A stretch of 5,929 nt of DNA from Mycobacterium sp. (GTDB taxonomy: Bacteria; Actinomycetota; Actinomycetes; Mycobacteriales; Mycobacteriaceae), in contig JAHBAP020000088.1 in the NCBI GenBank assembly GCA_018500005.2, forward strand, positions 1 through 5,929. The letters run 5' to 3'. The notes under the pieces are model-generated. The model was not told the DNA's origin. It ran no database searches and worked only from the letters and a program-made list of their open reading frames with translations. Of the stretch, positions 1 through 5,929 are shown piece by piece; the first letter of the stretch is position 1, and each line of letters opens with the position of its first letter. Made by a program: the position numbers and the translations under genes.

Positions 1-1
1 G

Positions 2-397
2 CGCGGGGTTCCGCCGATGCCGGTGGTGGAAGCCCTGCGCAGTGGGGCCCAGGTGGTGCTGCCGCAACCGGCGCCGCTGGGCGGCGCTCTGGTCGAGGAG
101 ACCTCGCTGCTGTCCCGCTGGCTCGCCCAGCCGGGAGTTCGAATCGTCTGCGCAACGGATGGTTTCGCGTCCCCCCTACATTCGGCGGGGCCGTGGATGC
201 AATGGGCCGCCACGGCGCGATCAGCGCACTACGCCGCCGCCGAACTGCTGCGGCGCCCGGGCGCGGAAGGCTCAGAGTTGCTGGGTGAAACGCGCCCACC
301 GCTCCAGCATGTGGCCCGCGGCACCGGAGTCGATGGCCTCGGCGGCACGGGCCAGACCCGTCTCCCAGGACGGCAGCCATTCGGCATGGCTGGATAG
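2..397 (+). CDS. DEDDh exonuclease / UvrC-like GIY-YIG protein, C-terminal part (5' end outside window)
   Basis: This is the last 131 codons of a gene that enters the window already open; the TAG stop is at 395-397. The frame reads [12 protein letters not shown], then a segment around [20 protein letters not shown], then a tail ending [11 protein letters not shown]. This resembles the C-terminus of the mycobacterial Rv2191 family, as I recall it. Those proteins combine an N-terminal DEDDh 3'-5' exonuclease domain (DNA polymerase III epsilon-like) with a GIY-YIG endonuclease domain like that of UvrC/Cho, and are presumed to act in DNA repair. Neither catalytic domain lies in the window, so the function rests on family resemblance and on the position next to trpD, which matches M. 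tuberculosis. The ATG at 17 is internal to the family sequence and is probably not a start. The last 126 bp run antisense to the 3' end of trpD. The frame is well supported; the enzymatic role is inferred. Confidence 0.75.
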   Translation, partial: RGVPPMPVVEALRSGAQVVLPQPAPLGGALVEETSLLSRWLAQPGVRIVCATDGFASPLHSAGPWMQWAATARSAHYAAAELLRRPGAEGSELLGETRPPLQHVARGTGVDGLGGTGQTRLPGRQPFGMAG

Positions 398-1354
398 CCC
401 GGCATGGGCGACCATCGCCCCGGCCGCGTTGAGCACGACCGCGTCGCGCACCGCCCCGGTCGCACCGCCGAACACCGCGCGAGCCTCCTCGGCGTTGGTC
501 TCGGCGTCCCCGCCGACCAGTTCCGACACCTGCGCCCGGGGAAATCCGAAGCCCAGTGGGTCGAAGGTCAGTTTGTCGATGGTGCCGGCCTGCACCCGCC
601 AGATGGTGCTCGTCGTCGTGGTGGTCAGTTCATCGAGCCCGTCGTCGCCGTGCACCACCAGCACGCTGGCCCGTCGCGAGGCGAACACCCCGGCCATCAC
701 CTCGGCCAGTTCGCCGAATGCGCACCCGATCAGGCCTGCCCGCGGCGCGGCCGGATTTGTAAGCGGCCCAAGGAGATTGAAGACCGTCGGTACGCCGATC
801 TCCCGACGCGGCGGGCCGGCGTACTTGTAGGACGGGTGGAACACCGGGGCGAAGCAGAACCCGATACCGACCTCCTGGACACACCGGGCCACCTGATCGG
901 GCCCCAAGTCGATGCGCACCCCGAGCGCCTCGAGCATGTCGGCGCCGCCACTGCGCGAAGATGCCGCCCGGTTGCCATGTTTGACCACCGGTACTCCCGC
1001 GGCGGCCACCACGATCGCAGCCATGGTGGAGAGGTTGACGGTGTTGGAACCGTCGCCGCCGGTGCCCACGATGTCGACGGTCTCGGTGCCGATCACGTCG
1101 GTCGGAACCCGCAGCGCGTAGGCCAGCATGGTGTCGGCCAACTCCCGCACCTCGGCAGCGGTGGGAGTCTTCATCTTCATCGACACGCCGAAGGCGGCGA
1201 TCTGGGCCGGCGTGGCCGTCCCGGCCATGATCTGGTCCATCGCCCAGGCCGCCTCCCCGGTCGCCAACTCAACCCCCGTCGTCAATCGGCCCAGGACCTG
1301 CGGCCATGACGAAATCGGGGACTCTGCCGGGGGTTGCGGCGGCGCTGCGTTCAC
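272..1354 (-). CDS. trpD: Anthranilate phosphoribosyltransferase TrpD
   Basis: TrpD joins anthranilate to PRPP, giving N-(5-phosphoribosyl)anthranilate and pyrophosphate, the second step of tryptophan synthesis in the cytoplasm. The 360-residue product is full length (M. tuberculosis TrpD is about 370). Visible family motifs are the PRPP-binding GTGGD loop at residues 97-101 followed by NTVNLST, KHGNR at 125-129, the anthranilate-site HPSY at 173-176 with Arg183-Arg184, [10 protein letters not shown] at about 193-202, and the Mg-binding Asp241-Glu242 in [10 protein letters not shown]. The start is GTG at 1354-1352; no in-frame ATG lies nearby and the Shine-Dalgarno is weak (GGGA about 10 nt upstream). 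The first 15 or so residues are low-complexity Pro/Ala, as is common in mycobacterial homologues, so the start could lie somewhat downstream. The gene stands alone, divergent from ctaE, not in a trp operon. One oddity is Pro182 just before the Arg pair, where M. tuberculosis has Val. Confidence 0.97.
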   Translation of the reverse strand: MNAAPPQPPAESPISSWPQVLGRLTTGVELATGEAAWAMDQIMAGTATPAQIAAFGVSMKMKTPTAAEVRELADTMLAYALRVPTDVIGTETVDIVGTGGDGSNTVNLSTMAAIVVAAAGVPVVKHGNRAASSRSGGADMLEALGVRIDLGPDQVARCVQEVGIGFCFAPVFHPSYKYAGPPRREIGVPTVFNLLGPLTNPAAPRAGLIGCAFGELAEVMAGVFASRRASVLVVHGDDGLDELTTTTTSTIWRVQAGTIDKLTFDPLGFGFPRAQVSELVGGDAETNAEEARAVFGGATGAVRDAVVLNAAGAMVAHAGLSSHAEWLPSWETGLARAAEAIDSGAAGHMLERWARFTQQL

Positions 1355-1435
1355 CGCCTGATCGTCCCATGTCGAGCGGTCAACACAAACGCAGGTCAGA
1401 GCCCCCTTAAGAAGATCGGGGAAACTTTCTTGTGA

Positions 1436-2101
<666 letters not shown>

Positions 2102-2103
2102 TG

Positions 2104-2111
2104 AGAAGGGG
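2104..2111 (+). promoter_or_regulatory. Ribosome binding site that decides the qcrC start
   Basis: The purine-rich AGAAGGGG lies just after the ctaE stop and 4 nt before the ATG at 2116. This is the best Shine-Dalgarno match in the region. It favours 2116 over the in-frame ATG at 2101, which overlaps the ctaE TGA by one base but has no purine-rich stretch upstream, and over the GTG at 2062, which lies inside ctaE. Confidence 0.65.
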
Positions 2112-2115
2112 TTCG

Positions 2116-2922
2116 ATGAGCGACAAGTCCCGCCGCCGGTTGCACCGTCGGCTGACCGGCGCCGTTCTTCTGCTCTTCGGCCTGGCTCTGGCCGGGGTGC
2201 TGGCGGCCACGCTGACACCCAAGCCGCAGGTTGCCGTCGCAGACGAGTCCCAGTCGGCGCTGCTGCGAACCGGGGAGCAGTTGTACGAGACCGCCTGCAT
2301 CAGCTGCCACGGCGCAAATCTGCAGGGCGTTGACGGCCGCGGCCCCAGCCTGGTCGGTGTCGGCGAGGCCGCCGTCTACTTCCAGGTGTCCTCCGGCCGC
2401 ATGCCGGCCATGCGCGGCGAGGCCCAGGCCCCCCGCAAGGCACCGACCTTCGACGAGGCCCAGACCGACGCCCTAGGCGCATACGTGCAGAGCATCGGCG
2501 GCGGCCCGATGGTTCCCCGGGACGCCAACGGACAGATCGCCGAGCACTCACTGATCGGCAGCGACATCGCCCGCGGCGGGGACATGTACCGGCTGAAACG
2601 CGCGGCCTGCCACCACTTCACCGGCCGTGGCGGCGCGCTGTCTTCCGGTAAGTACGCGCCGGCACTGGATCCGGCCACCCCGGCCCAGATTTACACCGCA
2701 ATGCTGACCGGCCCGCAGAACATGCCGAAGTTCTCCGACCACCAGCTGTCGCCGGAGGCCAAGAAGGACATCATCGCCTACGTCCGGTCGGCCAGCAGCA
2801 CCCTGAACCCAGGCGGTTACGGCCTGGGCGGATTCGGCCCGGCATCTGAGGGCATGGCAATTTTCGTCGTCGGAATGGCGGCCGCCATCGCGGTCGCGCT
2901 GTGGATCGGGGCACGGTCATGA
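2116..2922 (+). CDS. qcrC: Di-heme cytochrome cc subunit QcrC of the bcc reductase, second heme motif altered
   Basis: QcrC carries two c-type hemes that move electrons from the Rieske protein to CuA of the aa3 oxidase, replacing both cytochrome c1 and soluble cytochrome c. The 268-residue product has a basic N-terminus, a membrane anchor at about 15-33, two extracytoplasmic cytochrome c domains, and a C-terminal membrane helix ending in ALWIGARS. Domain 1 has an intact CISCH at 61-65 with a likely Met ligand at 96 or 99 (GRMPAM). Domain 2 should have a second CXXCH but reads R162-A-A-C165-H166 (the CGC codon at 2599-2601 stands where TGC is expected). The axial His166 and likely Met203 (QNMPKF) remain. 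M. tuberculosis and M. smegmatis have CASCH here, as recalled. Heme 2 could therefore be held by one thioether bond only, or the base may be an error. The stop overlaps the qcrA start as ATGA. A start at 2101 (five residues longer) is the alternative. Confidence 0.95.
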   Translation: MSDKSRRRLHRRLTGAVLLLFGLALAGVLAATLTPKPQVAVADESQSALLRTGEQLYETACISCHGANLQGVDGRGPSLVGVGEAAVYFQVSSGRMPAMRGEAQAPRKAPTFDEAQTDALGAYVQSIGGGPMVPRDANGQIAEHSLIGSDIARGGDMYRLKRAACHHFTGRGGALSSGKYAPALDPATPAQIYTAMLTGPQNMPKFSDHQLSPEAKKDIIAYVRSASSTLNPGGYGLGGFGPASEGMAIFVVGMAAAIAVALWIGARS

Positions 2923-4082
2923 ACGAGTCTGGTCATCACTCGCACGGCGAGAATCTCGCCAACCTCTCCAATGAGGAACTGACCGCGCTCGGCGCCCGGA
3001 TGGATGGTGTGGAGACGGTCTTCAAGGAGGACCGCTGGCCGGTCGCGGGCACCCGCGCCGAGAAGCGCTCGGAGAAGCTGGTCGCGGCCTGGATGCTGGT
3101 CGGCGGACTGAGCGGCCTTGCGCTGCTGCTGATCTTCCTGTTCTGGCCCTGGGAGTACAAGCCGCACGGTGCCGAGGGCAACTTCTGGTACACGCTGACC
3201 ACCCCGCTATACGGCATCACCTTCGGGTTGTCGATCCTGGCGATCGGTATCGGCGCGGTGCTCTACCAGAAGCGGTTCATCCCCGAGGAGATCTCGATCC
3301 AGGACCGCCACGACGGCGCTTCCGCCGAGATCGAGCGCCAGGCCACCGCGGCGACCCTGATCAACGCCTTCGAGAGTTCGACGATCAAGCGACGCAAGCT
3401 GATCTGGACCTCGATGGGCATCGGCGCCGGGGCCTTCGGCCTCAGCGCGCTGGTCGCCTTCGTCGGCGGGCTGATCAAGAACCCCTGGAAGCCGGTCGTC
3501 CCCACCGCTGACGGACTCAAGGCCGTGCTGTGGACCTCGGACTGGACCCCCCGGTACAAGGGCGAGACCATCTACCTGGGCCGGGCCACCGGCCGTCCGG
3601 GTGAGTCGCCGTTCGTCAAGCTGCGCCCGGAGGACATCGACGCCGGCGGCATGGAGACGGTGTTCCCGTGGCGCGAGGAGGACGGCGACGGCACCACGGT
3701 GGAGTCCCATGAGCGGCTCGGCCACATCGCGATGGGCGTGCGCAACCCGGTCATGCTGATCCGAATCAAACCCGGAGATATGACGCGGGTGGTGAAACGC
3801 CAGGGCCAGGAGAGCTTCAACTTCGGTGAGCTTTTCGCCTATACCAAGGTCTGCTCGCACCTGGGCTGCCCCTCGTCGCTGTACGAGCAGCAGACCTACC
3901 GCATCCTCTGCCCGTGCCACCAGTCGCAGTTCGATGCGCTGCACTTCGCACGGCCGATTTTCGGTCCCGCTGCCCGCGCGTTGGCGCAGCTGCCGATTAC
4001 CATCGATAAAGACGGTTACCTGGTCGCCAACGGCGACTTCATCGAACCAGTTGGACCGGCATTCTGGGAGCGCAGATCATGA
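2919..4082 (+). CDS. qcrA: Rieske iron-sulfur subunit QcrA of the bcc reductase
   Basis: QcrA takes the first electron from menaquinol at the QcrB Qp site through its 2Fe-2S cluster and passes it to QcrC. The 387-residue product shows the actinobacterial design: a hydrophilic cytoplasmic N-terminus, three membrane helices (about 54-79, 94-120 and 161-187) and a C-terminal Rieske domain outside the membrane. The cluster ligands are Cys312 and His314 (CSHLGC) and Cys331 and His334 (CPCHQSQFD), with Cys317 and Cys333 placed to form the usual disulfide. A twin arginine, Arg158-Arg159, lies just before helix 3. In Streptomyces QcrA this signal directs Tat export of the folded Fe-S domain while Sec inserts helices 1-2. 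The ATG at 2919 overlaps the qcrC stop (ATGA) and has GGGG at 2908-2911 as a ribosome binding site, so it is preferred over the GTG at 2901. The N-terminus is shorter than in M. tuberculosis (about 429 residues in total). Confidence 0.97.
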   Translation: MNESGHHSHGENLANLSNEELTALGARMDGVETVFKEDRWPVAGTRAEKRSEKLVAAWMLVGGLSGLALLLIFLFWPWEYKPHGAEGNFWYTLTTPLYGITFGLSILAIGIGAVLYQKRFIPEEISIQDRHDGASAEIERQATAATLINAFESSTIKRRKLIWTSMGIGAGAFGLSALVAFVGGLIKNPWKPVVPTADGLKAVLWTSDWTPRYKGETIYLGRATGRPGESPFVKLRPEDIDAGGMETVFPWREEDGDGTTVESHERLGHIAMGVRNPVMLIRIKPGDMTRVVKRQGQESFNFGELFAYTKVCSHLGCPSSLYEQQTYRILCPCHQSQFDALHFARPIFGPAARALAQLPITIDKDGYLVANGDFIEPVGPAFWERRS

Positions 4083-5719
4083 GTTCACACGTCGCTGACC
4101 GCCTGGCCAAAGCTGCTGACAACATGGACTCGCGGTACCACCCGGCCGCGGCGTTGCGTCGGCAGCTCAACAAGGTCTTCCCCACCCACTGGTCGTTCCT
4201 GCTGGGTGAAGTAGCGCTCTACAGCTTCATCATCCTGCTGCTCACCGGCGTCTATCTGACGCTGTTCTTCGACCCGTCGATGGCCGAGGTCACCTACAAC
4301 GGCGTCTACCAGCCGCTGCGCGGAATCGAGATGTCACGGGCCTACGAGACGGCCCTGAACATCAGCTTCGAGGTACGCGGCGGCCTGTTCGTCCGGCAGG
4401 TGCACCACTGGGCGGCGCTGATGTTCGCGGCATCGATCATGGTCCACATGGCCCGCGTGTTCTTCACCGGCGCGTTCCGGCGGCCACGCGAAGTCAACTG
4501 GATGATCGGCGCGCTGCTGTTGATCCTGTCCATGTTCGAGGGCTTCTTCGGCTACTCCCTGCCTGACGACCTGCTCTCGGGCACCGGCATTCGGGCGGCA
4601 CTGTCCTCGATCACCCTGGGCCTGCCGCTGGTGGGTACCTGGATGCACTGGGCGATGTTCGGCGGAGATTTCCCCGGCGACATCATCATGCCGCGCCTGT
4701 ACGCCGTGCACATCCTGCTCTTCCCGGGCATCATGCTGGCGCTCATCGGGATTCACCTGGCGCTGGTCTGGTTCCAGAAGCACACCCAGTTCCCCGGCCC
4801 CGGCCGCACCGAGACCAACGTGGTCGGCGTCCGGGTGATGCCGGTCTTCGCGGTCAAGTCCGGTGCCTTCTTCGCGATGATCGTCGGCGTGCTGGGCCTG
4901 ATGGGTGGCATCCTGCAGATCAACCCGATCTGGTTGCTGGGCCCCTACAAGCCCTCGCAGGTGTCGGCCGGCTCGCAACCCGACTTCTATATGCTCTGGA
5001 CCGACGGCCTGATCCGCCTGTTCCCGCCGTGGGAGATCTACATCGGCAACCACACCATCCCGGCTGCGGTCTGGGTGGCGGTGCTGATGGGCGTGGTGTT
5101 CGCTCTGATGATCTTCTACCCCTTCCTGGAGAAGAAGTTCACCGGTGACGACGCCCACCACAACCTGTTGCAGCGTCCGCGGGACGTCCCGGTCCGTACC
5201 GGGATCGGAGCGATGGCGATCACGTTCTACCTGGTGCTGACCTTCAGCGCCATGAACGACATCATCGCCTTCAACTTCCACATCTCGCTGAACGCGACCA
5301 CCTGGATCGGCCGGATCGGCATGCTGGTGCTGCCTCCGCTGGCGTTCTTCGTGGCCTACCGGTGGGCAGTCGGCCTGCAGCGCAGCGACCGGGACGTGCT
5401 CGAGCACGGCATCGAGACGGGCATCATCAAGCGCCTGCCGCACGGTGCCTACATCGAGCTGCACCAGCCGCTGGGTCCGGTCGACGATCACGGGCATCCG
5501 CTCCCCCTGGAGTACCAGGGCGCGGCACTGCCCAAGCGGATGAACAAGCTGGGCTCCGGCGGCAAGCCGGGTCGTGGCAGCTTCCTGACGGCCGATCCTG
5601 CGTCTGAGGATGCCGCGCTGAACGAGGCGGCCCACGCCTCCGAGGTGCGTGCCCTGACGGCGCTCAAGGATTACCAGGACCACGAGCCCGACGGAAATGG
5701 CGACGGCCACCGGGGGTAG
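4079..5719 (+). CDS. qcrB: Cytochrome b subunit QcrB of the bcc reductase
   Basis: QcrB holds hemes bL and bH and both menaquinone sites, and is the core of the proton-translocating reductase. The 546-residue product has about eight membrane helices. The heme ligands are His109 and His123 in helix 2 (QVHHWAAL ... IMVHMAR) and His211 and His226 in helix 4. Their spacings of 14 and 15 residues fit known cytochromes b. The Qp-site motif is P-P-W-E at 316-319, the actinobacterial counterpart of PEWY. Thr308 matches M. tuberculosis Thr313, where substitution gives telacebec (Q203) resistance; the next residue is Asp309 instead of Glu. A hydrophilic C-terminal extension of roughly 115-120 residues follows the last helix, as in other mycobacteria. 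The ATG at 4079 overlaps the qcrA TGA (ATGA), with GGGAG at 4066-4070 as ribosome binding site. It is the last gene of the operon and is followed by a strong hairpin. Confidence 0.98.
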   Translation: MSSHVADRLAKAADNMDSRYHPAAALRRQLNKVFPTHWSFLLGEVALYSFIILLLTGVYLTLFFDPSMAEVTYNGVYQPLRGIEMSRAYETALNISFEVRGGLFVRQVHHWAALMFAASIMVHMARVFFTGAFRRPREVNWMIGALLLILSMFEGFFGYSLPDDLLSGTGIRAALSSITLGLPLVGTWMHWAMFGGDFPGDIIMPRLYAVHILLFPGIMLALIGIHLALVWFQKHTQFPGPGRTETNVVGVRVMPVFAVKSGAFFAMIVGVLGLMGGILQINPIWLLGPYKPSQVSAGSQPDFYMLWTDGLIRLFPPWEIYIGNHTIPAAVWVAVLMGVVFALMIFYPFLEKKFTGDDAHHNLLQRPRDVPVRTGIGAMAITFYLVLTFSAMNDIIAFNFHISLNATTWIGRIGMLVLPPLAFFVAYRWAVGLQRSDRDVLEHGIETGIIKRLPHGAYIELHQPLGPVDDHGHPLPLEYQGAALPKRMNKLGSGGKPGRGSFLTADPASEDAALNEAAHASEVRALTALKDYQDHEPDGNGDGHRG

Positions 5720-5747
5720 TCGTTACCACTCTCGACACCCCAGCACG

Positions 5748-5787
5748 ACGAGAAGAGCCCCAGCCAATCGGCTGGGGCTCTTCTCGT
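5748..5787. terminator. Perfect 18-bp inverted repeat, probable terminator of ctaE-qcrCAB
   Basis: The left arm (5748-5765) and right arm (5770-5787) pair without a mismatch around a 4-nt loop (AATC). The stem core is GAGCCCCAGCC pairing with GGCTGGGGCTC. It starts 28 nt after the qcrB stop. No T-run follows on the + strand (ACCTGGAGCG), so it is the tract-less hairpin type often proposed in mycobacteria. Because the stem is symmetrical it could also serve a gene arriving from the opposite strand. Function is inferred from structure and position. Confidence 0.8.
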
Positions 5788-5837
5788 ACCTGGAGCGTAG
5801 GGAGGGCTGGGCCGGTCTCATTCCTGCTGGCCGCGGT

Positions 5838-5896
5838 TTAACCCTCGGCGGCCCCGAACACCTGGCCCGTTAGGCCCTTAGCCACCAGCCACCAGC
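5838..5896 (-). CDS. Possible 3' end of a converging gene (very tentative)
   Basis: On the - strand one frame is open from the last genomic base to a TAA at 5840-5838, reading WWLVAKGLTGQVFGAAEG. Most third positions are G or C, and a converging gene would agree with the symmetrical hairpin and with the - strand gene that follows qcrB in M. tuberculosis (Rv2197c). However, I cannot match this peptide to that protein, and 19 codons are too few to establish coding. The rest of 5788-5896 shows nothing else I can name. Confidence 0.15.
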
Positions 5897-5929
5897 CTGT
5901 CTCTTATACACATCTGACGCTGCCGACGA
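5897..5929. other. Illumina Nextera transposase adapter (sequencing artefact)
   Basis: The last 33 nt are the exact reverse complement of the Nextera Read 1 transposase adapter. The first 19 nt (5897-5915) are the Tn5 mosaic end CTGTCTCTTATACACATCT, and the remaining 14 nt (GACGCTGCCGACGA) are the synthetic tail, which no natural Tn5/IS50 end carries. The genomic sequence therefore ends at 5896. This is not a mobile element. Confidence 0.98.

Noticed and set aside
404..1309. 301-codon open frame on the + strand inside trpD
   Set aside because: It is antisense to a full-length, motif-complete trpD, and its Arg/Gly/His-rich product is typical of a shadow frame in high-GC DNA.
2901..2918. GTG at 2901 as the qcrA start
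   Set aside because: It lies inside the qcrC C-terminal codons and adds six residues. The ATG at 2919 has a ribosome binding site and the ATGA coupling also seen at the qcrA-qcrB junction.
4334..5710. 458-codon open frame on the - strand inside qcrB
   Set aside because: It is antisense to qcrB, and its product is rich in Arg, Gln, His, Asp and Val, typical of the shadow of a high-GC membrane-protein gene. It has no recognisable motif.
5829..5853. Small inverted repeat GGCCGC...GCGGCC around GGTTTAACC
   Set aside because: The 6-bp arms with a 13-nt loop are easily met by chance in GC-rich DNA, and nothing nearby supports an operator.
5881..5894. Tandem GCCACCA x2 just before the adapter
   Set aside because: Two 7-bp copies are too few to call a repeat, and their position at the contig edge makes them unreliable.
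5897..5915. Tn5/IS50 mosaic end, as if a transposon began here
   Set aside because: The bases after it are the synthetic Nextera tail, not Tn5 or IS50 sequence, so it is a library adapter.

Overview
The window looks like the end of a contig from a high-GC actinobacterium, most likely a non-tuberculous Mycobacterium (Mycolicibacterium type). Gene content, gene order and protein sequence all match the mycobacterial trpD / ctaE-qcrCAB locus (Rv2191-Rv2196 in M. tuberculosis). The species comparisons here are from memory of those proteins, not from a search.

Layout: (1) positions 2-397, + strand: the C-terminal part of a DEDDh-exonuclease/UvrC-like protein whose 5' part lies outside the window. 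(2) Positions 272-1354, - strand: trpD (anthranilate phosphoribosyltransferase), overlapping the previous gene tail-to-tail by 126 bp. (3) Positions 1355-1489: a short divergent intergenic region with a likely promoter for a leaderless ctaE mRNA. (4) Positions 1490-5719, + strand: the compact operon ctaE-qcrC-qcrA-qcrB. (5) Positions 5748-5787: a perfect 18-bp hairpin that probably terminates the operon. (6) Positions 5788-5896: about 110 bp with no secure gene, perhaps the 3' end of a converging gene. (7) Positions 5897-5929: a 33-nt Illumina Nextera adapter, which is not genomic DNA.

The operon encodes the cytochrome bcc menaquinol:cytochrome c reductase (QcrB cytochrome b, QcrA Rieske Fe-S protein, QcrC di-heme cytochrome cc) together with subunit III (CtaE) of the aa3 oxidase. 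In actinobacteria these assemble into one bcc-aa3 supercomplex. Electrons pass from menaquinol through the QcrA Fe-S cluster and the two QcrC hemes to the CuA site of the oxidase, with no soluble cytochrome c.

I see no new multi-gene system here. The most interesting biological point is that the second heme c motif of QcrC reads RAACH instead of CXXCH, so its first heme-linking cysteine is missing. Other points are the leaderless ctaE start, the antisense coding overlap at the trpD 3' end, and the adapter, which is a data-quality problem.
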